From the NCBI GenBank assembly GCA_013397435.1, contig VZRG01001590.1:59858-123857 (forward strand): DNA of 64,000 nucleotides, read 5' to 3'. The stretch is from Erythrocercus mccallii (taxonomy: Eukaryota > Chordata > Aves > Passeriformes > Dicruridae). Both the position numbers and the translations under genes were made by a program. Of this stretch, positions 36,785 to 49,500 are shown piece after piece. Each line of letters opens with the position of its first letter. The stretch's first letter is position 1. The notes under the pieces were generated by a model. That model was not told the DNA's origin, did no database searches, and was given only the letters and a program-made list of their open reading frames with translations.

Positions 36785-39700
36785 ATTCCCAGAGATATAC
36801 CAAACTATTTAAACTGCATTTATACACTGAATGTGCTGACTTCTCTAGGCTAATGCAGTTTACAATTACCCAATACCACCAACTTACCAGCTTTGGCACA
36901 GTGGAGGGACATTGTAGCTGTGGATGCAATGTCAAATGTGCTTGGCCTTTGGAAAAGACATCCCAGAGCCCAAACACCAAATCAGGTGATACCTTTGCTC
37001 ATGGAAATGAGTGAGATAGAAGTGTTGAGAAAACAAACCTGCAAACAATCCTTTCTCAGCTTTGGGGAGATATGTCACAGGGCTTTTTCTTACTTCTGCT
37101 CCTCAAATGTATGAGGGAGAATGCCTTGGCTTGTGTGACTATGCCAAAGAGCAGAAGTTTACGTCAGGATGTTGCTGTGTGTGCTTGTGTACACAGGCCA
37201 CGGGCAGCAGGGCATGGATGGGAAACTTGTGCCACCAAAGAACTCTGCTGAAACACCATTAATCTGGGATATCTGTGACCAATCTGCAAAGACTAAATAT
37301 ATACTTTTTCACATGCACAAGTACCACTATTCAGCAGCCATCAACAATAAAGACAATGGAAGATAAAGGAGACTAAGTTTCATTATTATTTGACAAACAA
37401 AGAAAAACTAATTTGAATTTATTCTTTCTTGAAAGTAACTCAAGGCTGTCTCCTGGAAGCCATCAAGGAATAACTCTGCCATGAAATAAAACTAAAAAGC
37501 TTTATCAGGTCTCTGCCACACTTTGTTTAATATTTGGGTATTGTCTTTGGAAGGAATCAAACAAGGTTCTCCCAGTTTGTCCTTTTTTTTCCCTGCCATG
37601 CCTTTGGCTTTCATTTTAAAGACTGAAGATATTTGTCTCCACTCTGAGGACAGTTGGAGTAGCTTCAGGGTGTTAGTGCAACTACTCTGTTCTTCTGAGA
37701 AAATGAGTAAAAGCACTAGATAATAAAAAGTTGTTTTGAGGTGAATATCGGGGCAAAGGAAAGAGAAACTAATACTGGAGCAATTACATCATTTTAATTA
37801 ACTATCATAACAGTTTAAATATCTGGTTCAGATCTCACTTTCCTTCCCTTTTCTTCTCCATGACCTCAGTTATTATCATGTTGGCCTTATCTGCCAGTGC
37901 CCATAGTGACACACAGACTTCTGTAAGACTTTGCAAAACACTAACCTCATTTAGCTGATGCAAATGCCCAGCATTGTTCCAGAGAGGGAACAGGCCTCCT
38001 GATGCAAAACTGCTCTGTTTATTTCAGGAAACTCATTGTTTCAATAAGCAACTTTCTTGTCTGGCCATTCTGCTCCTTGTTTCAGGATGTCAGTCAGTGT
38101 CAAAGAATTGGTGATGGTGGGAAGATAAAACATCTCATAGTCTCACTGAGTTACACTGCAGCTCAGCACAACTGTAAATGTTCCCAGCTAGATCACGCAA
38201 CAAAGAGAAACTAATTGCAGCAGTATTTAAAATATCACCCTGTCGTCTCTAAGACAAATTTCCCCTTCATTCCTGGGCTCTGTAACAAGGCATTCATGTC
38301 AAAACGTGGCAAGACACGGTCTTTTGGATCATAAGGGGGTCACTAGAAAATATATATTTCTCATGGTCATTCACAATCCCAGAAGACCACACTATGTAGA
38401 AAGCCAGCCTAAATAAAGGATAGAATCCCAAAAGCTTCAAGCCAGATTTGAACTATAGCACATATAAATAGATTTCCCAAACAATTCTGATTTGTTTTCC
38501 CTATCTTTTGTGTCTGAATATGAATTGACACAGTTGGCTAACTTTAACTAAGAAAACAAATTAACTGTCCTTGCTATTATATTCTTTCTATCAAGAATGA
38601 GGCTAGGCTCAGCATTTGCTCTTGCAAACAATAGTCTTGTATTTGTGCTTGACCTGCAGAGCATGGCCACAGTGCTTAACTGCACCTCCAGGATTTAGAC
38701 ACGATATGAAGCTGTACACATATACATAACATATTAATGTTGTATGCCATTTCTCAGTTTTCATAATAGGTTGGTATTTCTGGATAGTTTCAAGGAAGTC
38801 ACAACAAAAGATGAACTTTGGTAGAGATATTGTCTAGAACATATACATAAAGTGTTCATACACATATCAGTATTATAAAACATATCTACTTGTGTGTATA
38901 TATGTGTACATATGTATGTATATTTATTTCCAGTCCTGAAATCAAAGCTCCTGCACTACCAATGCCTTCTGCTCTCTGACAGCGACATGTTTTTGTCAGC
39001 TTAATTCCCTCACTTAGGGGTGCAAAGACATTTCACCACTTCAACCCAACACATTTAAACCAGCAAAGTCTCACCTGTAAATATAATCTCTCCCTCTTCC
39101 CAAATCTATGCCATTATAGTAGCATAGCAAATATATTTATGGAGTTGACAAGTACATCTCAGAACAAATTTTGCTAACATAAGCCATGTCTCCAGCAGGA
39201 GGCTTTGCTGGCAGAGAATTTACAGCAGTATTGGCAGCCACTGCAGCCAGCTGCTGGGCAGGAGCATCTCATCCCTACCCTCTGCAGCAGCAGCTGCTTT
39301 CTGCCCACAGCTGCAGAGAGCTCCAAGGTCTTATCAAGGAGACTAATGATTTCAGCAGCACCAACCACTAACAACCTCCCACTGTGGTTACAATAGGAGG
39401 GATGAAACTTGCAGTTTGGAAGATTGTCATCTCGGAGCAGCAACAGCAAATGAAGGAAGAGTGAAAGAGAAAGTGGAACCTCCTCAGGAGCATCTGGGAC
39501 TCCCTCACATTGTAGGTAATGATTTTCAGGTCATGCTCAAAGCATGGCAGAAACCAATGGGTGTTCTAGTGGTCTAAAATATATTTCTAACTCAGTGAAA
39601 TTGCAAGTGATATAAAGAACCTTTGACATTTAGTTGGTTCTCCCAAATCTGGGGCTCTATTTCATACCCACCGCAACCTCCATGTGGGCTCTCACTTCAT

Positions 39701-42700
39701 GTTCCTGCACTCACACCAGACACAATAGGTTTCTCTAACAAAAGACTTAAAAGGAGGACAATTGTTGTTAGTCTTTTTCACTGGTATACTAACTAGCTGT
39801 CCTAAGTAAAAACCTGATATCCTTCAGGCTCTGCATTATCCAAATATAACCAACAAGAGCAGAAATATAGTCAGCTTTGGGGCAAGGGATAACAACTGCA
39901 CAGCTTTCGACATTTTTGGGAACAGGACAAAAAGATCAGGTAAAAATATTTTTTAAAACATTTTATTTTCAATTCAGTAAAAATTACTGAAAAAATTGCA
40001 CATAAAAGCAATTATTCAAATGACAAACTGGTAATTTGCATGAGGAATTATCCGTTGTATGTAAGTATCCTTTACTTCTCTATGTGCTCTTGACTGCTAA
40101 GACCTCTTGTGTTAAATGGTCACATAGTCACTCCTTTTACACTGGTCAGTTTTCTTCACTAAGGTGCTGGCATTATCAGAGTGACAATACTTGTGCTTAG
40201 CAACAGGATCTCACTTTTCTCTAACATGTGGTACACATTTCTTACCCTTCAACTAGGAGAGAGGCTAAGGAAATGAACCCATAGTTCAAGGAAACCTTCC
40301 CACTTCTTTCCTTTCATACCACAAAGTCAGAACAGGCAGTCACTCACACTGCAGCCTGCAGAGCAACAGAAGTACACAAAGTCCAGTCAGGAATTCATAT
40401 TCCATCCAGCATAATGTCAGACTTTGTTCCACAGATGTATATCCACCACTTTAGCAGATGGTAATTCTGAAATTTTACTTCATTAGCAGGATTGTAAAAT
40501 AAGGCAAACAATTTTAGGAAAAATTTAATTAAGAGTTGACAATTGGAACAAAACCCCCCACAATCCTGTAGTAAAATAAAGTCTTATAAAGTATATTCAG
40601 TTATTATCATCTCAAAAATAGCAGGCAGATCAACTCATTTACAAATATAGCCTCCTTATAACCAGACTAAAAGGACTTAGTGGATTCACCAAAAGCCTGA
40701 AGAGACTCTATTGTTCAGAGATAATTTAAACCATCCTGTGCAGTTTCAGTAATTTAAATGTCACTGGAGCACCAGCAGAGAAGATCTGCTTAGTTGTTTC
40801 TGATCATACAGGAATCAGGGAGCAATCAGATTAGGAAGCATGTTTGACAGTCTTCCAGATATCAACATCCAGACATCAACATTTGCAATCAGCAAAGAGG
40901 CATCAAGTGCATACTTTGTCTCATTCTTTGGCTCTGTTCGCTCTCTGAAACCATTGCTGGGAACACACTGTCATGAGACATAAATGCAGGAAAAAACATC
41001 CTGCTGTTTATGTAGGCCCTAATCCTCCATAAAATATTTTGTGGGAAACCCCCCACTTAAACAGTGTCCTTCTGACTACAAGGGTTCCTCTCCTGGGCTC
41101 TGGCATCTGCTGCAAGAAGCTCCTTCAGGGGCGTGTCTGCATCCTTGCGCATTTTCCTTGAACCTGTGTCTCTTCTATGCAGTCAATACATGTCTCATTT
41201 AAAACTGGATTTTCTGAGAAGGCACTTAAATCTGTGCTCAGATTTAAGCAAAATCATAGTGGAATCTGAAGTCACAGGAGTTTTCTGGGCTTGAAATGCA
41301 AATGAAATGAGGCAAACTCAAGCCCAAGTGCAATTGTTGGAAAACATTATTTAAAAAAAGGCTTTTATTTTCATTCTCACCACTGAGATTTGAAAGGGAA
41401 ATAAAAAGAAAGATGAAATAAATGGCACAGGGACATCTTTTGAGGGACAAGAGAGTGGGTGGGAGGATACACTGAGAAGCTGGGCATTATCATGCTCAAA
41501 CGAAGTGACAATTCAGAGCTTAGTGCAACTTTGATTCTTCACTTCCCAGTGTAGGCTCTTGTATTCCTGATGAGATAGGTTATTATGGATTTTATATTCC
41601 ATAAAACAAACACAGAACATTCTTTAGGAAAGGGTTCATTTACATCCACTGTAGAAGTCATTGGCAGAAAGTGAACTGGACAGGTTAGGCCCCTGCATGG
41701 AAATTGGGAAAGAAGTAGGTGTTGGAAGAAAAAGGAGTCTGGAGAAATACTGGGATTCTGTGTGCATATGGAAACAAAGCCCATTAAAATTGCAGCACTT
41801 CAGTATGTAAAGTTCATTGTTAAACTTTGGTCCTGAGACAGACCAGAACAGAATGAGAGACTTATTTGTGCTTAAAAGAGAAAATATTTGCCATGGTCAC
41901 ATCTAGTGAAATGTTATAAAAACTAGTTATAAACTTCTCACTTTTAAGAGACAGGACAAAATCTATTTTACAGGAGAGACTGGGAAAGCAAGCAGAACTA
42001 GTCTGCAAGGTCCTGTAAACCACAATAAACCAAGGGACTTAACATTGACAGTAAAGGGTCATGCACAGACTCCAGGTAAGCAATCCCCATTGAAAGAGAG
42101 TGATACTGAAAATCCAGATTCCATCAAGGGCTGTTGCAGAAGAGTAGTGAAAGAATGAGAAAACATTACACGAACTGTGGGGTCAGTTAGATTTCACAGC
42201 TGGCCTGTTATGTGTGATGTGGCAAGGAGAGACCAGGCTGACAACCCACACCAGCTGCCAGAGAGAAAATGGCAGGATAAAGATCAACGACCTTGAGCCT
42301 ACCAGGACCAAGGTCACCAAGGACTAATGTCATCAAGATTCAAGACTCGGGAAATTCTGAAAGACGCAAGCAACTGGGAAGTAACTGGATGAGAAACTGT
42401 GACACAAATCAAGCAACCAGCAGGAGCAGACAACTGTATGGACTTTGTGTACATTTATCAGAAGTGCAGGCGCCTTCACACAGTTAAAGCAAAGTGAAGA
42501 AATATGGTGAAAGTCATAGACCACAGAACAGATACTTGGAAAAGTAAAACTGATCAAAAGGAAAGCATTTGTCATAAAACACCACAGCCTTACAGAACAT
42601 CTTGAATGAACAGGGAGTGTATGATCAGGGGCTAAATTAAAGTCAGGCTATGGCATCCACCAAGAGATAAAGGAAGTACCCTCAGAGAGATACTGGGATA

Positions 42701-43458
42701 AGGATGTCCATGGCCATATTTAGGATGGAGGGATTCTTTCTACTCACCTTAGGGTGGATGGCATAAATTTTATAAGATACTGTATAAAAGTCAACCACAA
42801 ACCTGCTCAGGCAAACACATTTTATGCAGACTGTAGGGCTAGGAAAGGAATAGAGGTTTGTGCCTCTGAGAGCTGCTGCTGCAGAGACCTTTAGGGCAAC
42901 CAGTAAGGCTCTGTCCAGAAAAGGCTCTACAAACTGAAACAATTCAAAGTCTAAGCCTGGCTGTTTTACAAGAAACCTACTCTGAGACAATATATTTTAC
43001 TCCATGTAGATGGTGCTAGGATGTATGTGCAAGACAGGATTTCATTCCATGGTGGTTTAGCAGTAATCTCACCAAATCTAAGATTTGCCATCATAAAATA
43101 GAGGAATGTGTGTACTCAGTAGTCCTGAATACTCAGCTTAAAGCAAACCACATACACGTCATGCATTAACAAAGAGGTTTTGCAGTAAAAGCAAAGATTT
43201 GACAGATTTCTGGAATCTCAAAGAGATATTGTGAGATAATATCAGAATTGGAATACTCTCTCTGTGTCAGGAAGCAATACTGCCGCAGTGGATTACAGCT
43301 CTGGTTGGGAAAAGTGGTCTGCTGGCAGCCTGCAGCAATCAGCTGTGGCCAGGAAACTGAGAGCAAGTTTTGTAACCTGATTTTGTAACAGCAAGAGGCC
43401 ACAGAACAACACAGAAAAAACTCAACCCACTAGTGCCAAGTGGGAATTTCAGCACAAA

Positions 43459-43485
43459 ACAAAGCTAACAAAGCTAACAAAGCTA
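43459..43485. repeat. Three exact copies of a 9-mer
   Basis: ACAAAGCTA is repeated three times in tandem (27 bp). A local slippage product without obvious function. Confidence 0.95.
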
Positions 43486-43857
43486 TTGGAAAGAAGAAGG
43501 CATAGTAAAAGATCTGACTGCAAAGACAAAACACAGAAAAAAACAAACAAAATCCCCAGAAAACTCTTGTATTGCTGTGTACTCTCCCAAGCACCTGACA
43601 GTGAGGTTTTAAAGCACTGTGACTGACAGTACATATCAAAAGTTGGGATGATGGGATGGTGTAGGTGGCTCTGGCCTGAGGCCAGCACACAGCCTGTGTT
43701 TCTGAATCTTGTCTCACACAGCTACAGAGAAATGGTATGGTGCCACTGTCGTGTGTCATTCAGGGTAACTGCTCTTTTAATAGAGGTAAGTCTAATCACA
43801 ACTCTTGAAGAATCAGAGAAAGACAAAGCCTGGATCAGATTCAGTAGGACTGAGACA

Positions 43858-44268
43858 GAATCACAGGATCACAGATGCACAGAATAAGCTGAGCTGGAAG
43901 GCACCACAAGCGCCATCACATCCAACTCCCAGCCCTGCACAATACCATTCCTAAGAGTGATACCATGTGCCTGAGAACATTTTCCAAACACTTCTTGAGC
44001 TCTGGTAGGTTTGGTGTCCCTTGCCACTTTCCTGGGGAGCCTGTTCCAGTGCCCAAGCATGCTCTGGGTGAGGAACCTTCTCCTAATATTCAACCTAAAC
44101 ATCTCCTGACACAACTTCAGGCCATTTCCTCGGGTTCTGTCACTGGTCACCACAGAGAAGAGATCAGTGCCTTCCCCCCTCTTCCCCTTATGAAGAAACT
44201 GTAGACTGCAATGGGGTCTCACCTCAGTCTCCTCTTCTCCAGGCTGATCAGACCAAATGACACAGAGG
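43858..44268 (-). mobile_element. CR1 LINE, 5'-truncated, 3' end
   Basis: A 411-bp minus-strand CR1 copy. Plus-order landmarks are ATCACAG at its 3' terminus, GAGCTGGAAGGCACC, CATGTGCCTGAGAACATT, CACTTCTTGAGCTCTGG, CCTGGGGAGCCTGTTCCAGTG, GTTCTGTCACTGGTCACC and CAGTCTCCTCTTCTCCAGGCTGA. Minus-strand translation gives DLFSVVTSDRTRGNGLKL and GHWNRLPRKV, the ORF2 C-terminus. The copy stops upstream of LEKRRLRG-type sequence, as expected for a 5'-truncated insertion. A minus frame of 117 codons is this remnant. Confidence 0.93.
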
Positions 44269-45534
44269 TGCTGTCATCAAAGGAAATAAAGTCCACTGGA
44301 GCAAAAGGTACATTTTCTCTGGCCAGTCATCCTCCAACAGAAGAAAAAACAGAAAAAAAACATGTGATCCAGCTCTACACCAGGAGTAATAATAGATGCA
44401 AGATATAAGAGAGGATTTGAAAGGTTAAAAACATGTCCAAAACCCACCAGCTGAAGGACCAAGTGGATTAGGCAGCATCTTTATAAGCACCACCTATGTG
44501 CACACATGCTTTCACATTAGCCATTGCTGGGTTACTGCAGGGTCTGAAAAGCCCCTGCTTTTTAGATATACAATATGAAGGAAAAGGGAAGCTGGAGAGG
44601 GAGTGATGAAGTAACATTCACAAAACAATTGAGAAAATTAGAAACTTTTTAAAATAAAATTTTATAAGGCATGACAATGTCAGAAAATTTTCCTGAATTG
44701 GTTAATTTTTCTTATTAAAAAGAAACTACTATGATGACATATTTTTCATGTAAAACATATGTTTTGTTGTTGACTTGCACAGCTCAAATTCTGCAGAAGC
44801 TTCAAGTGAAACCAAACCAGCAGCATTTGTTTGTCATTGACCTTTTCAGAGCCTCAAAAATCATCTGGAGTGTCAAAGCAACATAAGTACTGCTCTTCCC
44901 CTATTATTCCCATCCCACAGCAAGCTAAAAAGCAGTTTGCATTGGCATTTTGCTGTTAGCAAGTCACAGAGCCACTGAAACTTAATGGAGGTAAAAAAAC
45001 CCCACACTTCTTCAGCACTATGCATCTGAGTCCCCTCCATCCCCAGCTTCTCAAATCCCACTCTCTTGCAAGAAGAAATGGAACATTTTGGCTTTCTTTC
45101 AGTACAGTAAAACCTGCAGTAGCTGTTTCTTGTACTCTAGAGACTCATTCTGTTACACTAGGTTGTAGGGAGCACATGAGAAATCAGAGGACAGCTTTAA
45201 AAACCTGCTTTAAACGCCTTAAGGGACCTATTGGCACCCAGCCTTAAGGGCTCTGGTGGCTCAGGAGCTGACACAAAATGCTCTAGGGCTTTTTAAGACA
45301 CCAGGAGACTCCTGCTTGGTCACCTCATCCACTGATGACTTCAATACCAGATGAGGAAACACATCAGGGGTTGAACACATCAATATTGAAGCTATCCAAA
45401 AGCACACCTTCAGATCACCAATTTTAGACCATCATATTTCTTACAGTATGCAAGCAAAAGACATGCAGAAAGAAAATTTATAGTCACAGGAAAGTAAACC
45501 AGTACAGGACTTCAAAGGGGTTTAGCAATCCCTT
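44269..45534. other. Gene-free spacer
   Basis: Nothing recognised between two LINE fragments. Open frames are at most 75 codons. Confidence 0.55.
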
Positions 45535-45965
45535 CACTTGGATGCCAAATCTCCCACTTGCCAAGACCATTTCTGACAGATGTTTGTCATGAAATCTGCA
45601 GGAGATTTCACTGCCTCTTTCAGTAGCATATTGCAATGCTTAATTGTGCTTATAAAATTTTTCTCCTAAAATATCACCTGAATCTTCTTTGCTGAAAGGT
45701 CAATTGTTTCTTGTCCAGCTTCCAAATGTTCACAGAACAATTTACCACTGGCCTCTTCATAATAGTTTTAAATATATCAGAGAGCTGTTATCATGTCAGC
45801 AGTAGGCTCTGCTTCTCTAGACTAAACAAACTATGTCCCTTAAACCTTCCTTCAAAGGTCATGTTTTTCAAGACTGTTGTCATTCTTCTCCCCTTCTCTG
45901 GACTATCTACAATTTTTCCACTTCATTAAAATGTGGACTTGGGAACTGGATGTAGAGCTTCAACT
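45535..45965 (-). mobile_element. Ancient amniote CR1 LINE fragment
   Basis: A diverged minus-strand match to an old CR1 family common in turtles and other sauropsids. Plus-order landmarks are CAAGACCATTTCTGACAGAT, GTTTGTC, GCAATGCTTAATTGTG, GTTTCTTGTCCAGC, GCTGTTATCATGTCAGCAG, TCTCTAGACTAAACAAAC, AAAGGTCATGTTTTTCAAGA, CTTCTCTGGACTATC, CAATTTTTCCAC and AAATGTGGACTTGGGAACTGG. Collinearity over about 430 bp makes the call firm in spite of divergence. There is no open frame. The strong decay contrasts with the CR1 copy 1.3 kb upstream. Confidence 0.8.
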
Positions 45966-46071
45966 GGGAGATGGCTAGAGGCAAAAAGAGTGAAAAATAA
46001 TTACCCCAGTGCCTAACATACAATACGTAGGATAATCCATTATGAAATTTACTGATCTTCTGACTGAAACA

Positions 46072-46101
46072 AACCAACCAACCAACCAACCAACCAACCA
46101 A
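46072..46101. repeat. (AACC)n microsatellite
   Basis: About 7.5 perfect copies over 30 bp, ending in an A run. Confidence 0.95.
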
Positions 46102-46491
46102 AAAAATCCCTGCATCAATCAAGTAACTATACACTAGTCTGTGTACACACATTGTTTGCATGTAGAAAGCAATATTCCCATGTGCAAGGACTTCTGTTTT
46201 GCAAAGCTGCATTCCTTTCTTAACATACTTAGCATAGGCCAAGATTTTTCAGAAGTACAAACAGGGACTCCTAAATCCCAGTTTGGTTACTGAAGTCAAT
46301 GCCTTTGATCTCCATACACAGTCAAGATGCAGCAACACCTAGTTCTGCAATCTCACAGTCTCTGTAGGCCTTGAGTACAGGCTTTGAATCTTGATTTTAA
46401 GCATCTTTATTGTTATTCAGAGCTGAAAGCAAAAGTACTACTCCTTGATGTGTCCAGTTTACCATATACTAAACTCTACAGATCTGGTAGA

Positions 46492-46526
46492 CAGTTCCCA
46501 CAGTTCCCACACAAGTTCCCACACAG
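46492..46526. repeat. Three imperfect copies of AGTTCCCACA
   Basis: AGTTCCCACA occurs three times within 35 bp, with a 2-bp spacer before the third copy. Local tandem duplication. Confidence 0.85.
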
Positions 46527-49500
46527 AGAGCTGGAGAGCACATGGTCAACTTCTGTTACAGTTGGCTTTAAAAGAAGGCCAAATTCAAAGATATTTCAAT
46601 AAAGAAAAAACAAAATTTCTCTTAGAAATCTGTCAGAGTTAATGTTTGGGAATTCTGAAAATACATCACCCTCTTGGGAGGCTCTGGAGTTAACTATCAT
46701 GGCTAATCTATTTGAGTCCACGACTCCTGGGTTTAAACAGATGATGTGTAAGTGCTTGCTGGAATCCCCTTTTATCTTCTGTCTGCAAAGTCATAAATCT
46801 TCAGATATACTCTCATAATGCTCTAGGGGGAAAAAAAAAAAGATCTGAGAATTGAAATTGCCTAGAACTTAGGGGATTTTTTCAGAGATTAAATTCTTGG
46901 GTGATGTGACCACAGACTGCCAGTAAATCTTGCTGTTCCGCATGGAAACATCCAGGTGGCTTGAACAGCTGGGGAGGAAATGTCAAATTGTCTGGCATGC
47001 TGCACTTACAGTGACTCCTCCTCTCTGATGACATGTTGTACTTATTCTAGAGCTTCCCATCACAGCTGCAATGACTTTTAAAGGTATGAACAGTATCATA
47101 AGACTACTCTTGATATCCCTTCCTTATTCCCCAGTGCCACAATTTGCATGAGAGATAACAAAACCAGTGGGTGTTCATCTGGAGTGAATGATCAGTGCTG
47201 CCCACTTCACTGGTATCACCAGCATAAGCCTATGAAAGTTTTGAGCAGACATTTGGACTCCATGAACACTGCAGATTTAGGAGTGACAGATGCTGTGGCT
47301 CCTGAAACCGCTCTGAAAAAAAATAGAGGATGGCAAACTCTTCTCAGAAATACAGAATTACAATTCAGTTCTCCTGAACAGTTCTTCAGACTCTGAAGCA
47401 TCTTTAAAGCTTTATTTGCTTTTTCACTTTCTATTGCTTTACAATGGCAGTAGCTATGAGAATAGAAGTGTCTGCACATCACTGACAGAATAAAGAACAT
47501 CATGAGTCACTCAGCTGTCACCACAGCCATAGCTTAACTCTCACTCTCACTGAGGTCTTATTTCCTTAGCTAAGCACTTCTGAGTAAATCTCAGGTCACA
47601 AAGCCTTGATTAGAATTTGTAAACTAATAACCAGTAAGTGGATAAGTCACAGAGGGAATTCCTCACCTTCACATAGCACTGTCAGGAAGAATTCTCAATT
47701 GTTGCCTTGCTGGAGCAAGGTTGGCTGATACCAGGGCTGAGATGACACATTGGCCCTTCATACTCAGTAGCAACAAGCACCTTTCCCTCAGTCTGATGGG
47801 CTTCCAAAGCACAATTTTGAAATTAAAAAGTCTCCAAGCTACCCCAATGTTCATGGATATGGTAACTTACCAGTAATGTGCAGGTCTGGCACTGAATACT
47901 TACTTGAAAATATTTTGATCTCAACTCTTGCATTTCTTTACCTGTGTATTTTATTGTTGGCAAATGGTTAAAAACTTAAGTCCCAAGGAATTTCTCCTAG
48001 TATTAATCTCTTTCCTTTTCTCTTGTTTGGAACTGGGACAAGCCTACATTTTTTCTCTCAGTCCTCTACAGAGATTTTGGCAGAAATGGTATTTAAATGC
48101 AAGTTCATGTATTTGTTGTATGAAATGTAGAGTTCAGTGACAGAGAATGTAAAGCCATGAAGTAGGAAGTGGAAGACAAGAATCTGTACTTGCTAGACAA
48201 GCATCATTGATTTTAGCAGGTTTACCAAAGTAATATCAAAATTAGATCTGGGTCTTTATTACAATCATATTCTGAATAATTCAGTCAACTAAACATGTTG
48301 GTTTATATGGCCACAAGTTTCCAACCTGACTTCCACCTGCTGGCCCAGAAGGATGCTGAGTGTCCAGAGGACACTTGTCCTTCTGCCAACCCCATCCAGA
48401 TGTCAGGAAATTGTGGAGTATTTCACATTAGACTAAATGCCTATGCTAAGGCAACCAAACCTCAATCTGGTATCCAACAGATTATCCCTAGTGGCAGACG
48501 GATGGTTACACACACCCACATCCGTTTGCACACACAGACACACGCGCCCTTTCCATAACTCTATACACACTCCATTGCAGCCGGCTCTGCCCTGAGCCAC
48601 TACAGGACCTTCCAGACTCCTCAGCTATTTGAGAATTAGTCTCTATATAAGGTCAGTTTTTCATAGTTTTTCCTCTGTATCACCAGGACACAATTCCAAT
48701 GAGGAATCCCATCCTCTTGCTTATCTTATTTCGTGCAGATAAACAGAACGATGTGTTTGCCAGTACTGTGCATTTCCCATAAGCACAAACACAGAGCAAA
48801 GCACACAAGTAGAGAGCACCAAAGTGGCAGATAATCATCTTCCAAACAGATGGACACTGCAAATTACAGGAACTGCGTGCTGTGTGTGCACGCACATGCA
48901 ATAGCAATTCCACAGAGGAAAGAGTTGCTCTTTTTTGAGAAATGTCTCTTATAAGTACATGTGCAAATCTCTTTTCAAAGATATACAAGTGATCACTTTG
49001 GCAGAATAAGCAAATTCAAAATTTCCTGATACCAGTCTTGAAACCTGAAAAGAAACAAAAAACAGCAGACGTAGTTTATCTTGAGATTACTTTTCTCCAA
49101 TTTACCCTTCTCCCTTTATTTTTCTCTTATGCATTTTTGTTTCAAACTTTATCATCTAACAAAAGGAAGCAATTGAGTTCTTGGGAGGAAAAAAAAGTTT
49201 TTAGAAGTTTTAGGAAAGAAAATTATAAGTCACATAATTCCTCACTTTTTTCTGAACTTCATTTTCCGATTTGATGGACTCCGGTTGGAAACTTGTTTGA
49301 ACTTGAATAAATGGAAGGATTTTACCATTGCAGTGAAATTCAATCAATCACAGTTCTCCTCTGAAGATTCATCTTGCCTGTCCCATCACTGAAGGGACTT
49401 TCCATGCAATTTTTTTCCAATATTAGGAATTCCTCTGGCTCCAGCCTTTAGGGTTCTTTATTGCACGCCCTGTGAGAGCTTTCAAAGAGTGATTGCTCAA

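Larger units (their letters stand above)
35851..43857. other. Gene-free spacer
   Basis: About 8 kb with no recognised gene or transposon. It has simple repeats at 36196-36213, 36515-36527 and 36765-36784, a TA/TG patch near 38888-38930, and a CAGC/CTGC-rich patch at 39190-39360. Open frames are at most 109 codons. Confidence 0.45.

Noticed and set aside
39190..39360. CAGC/CTGC-rich patch resembling a CpG island or coding exon
   Set aside because: CpG is scarce, the frames on both strands are short, and no splice borders fit.
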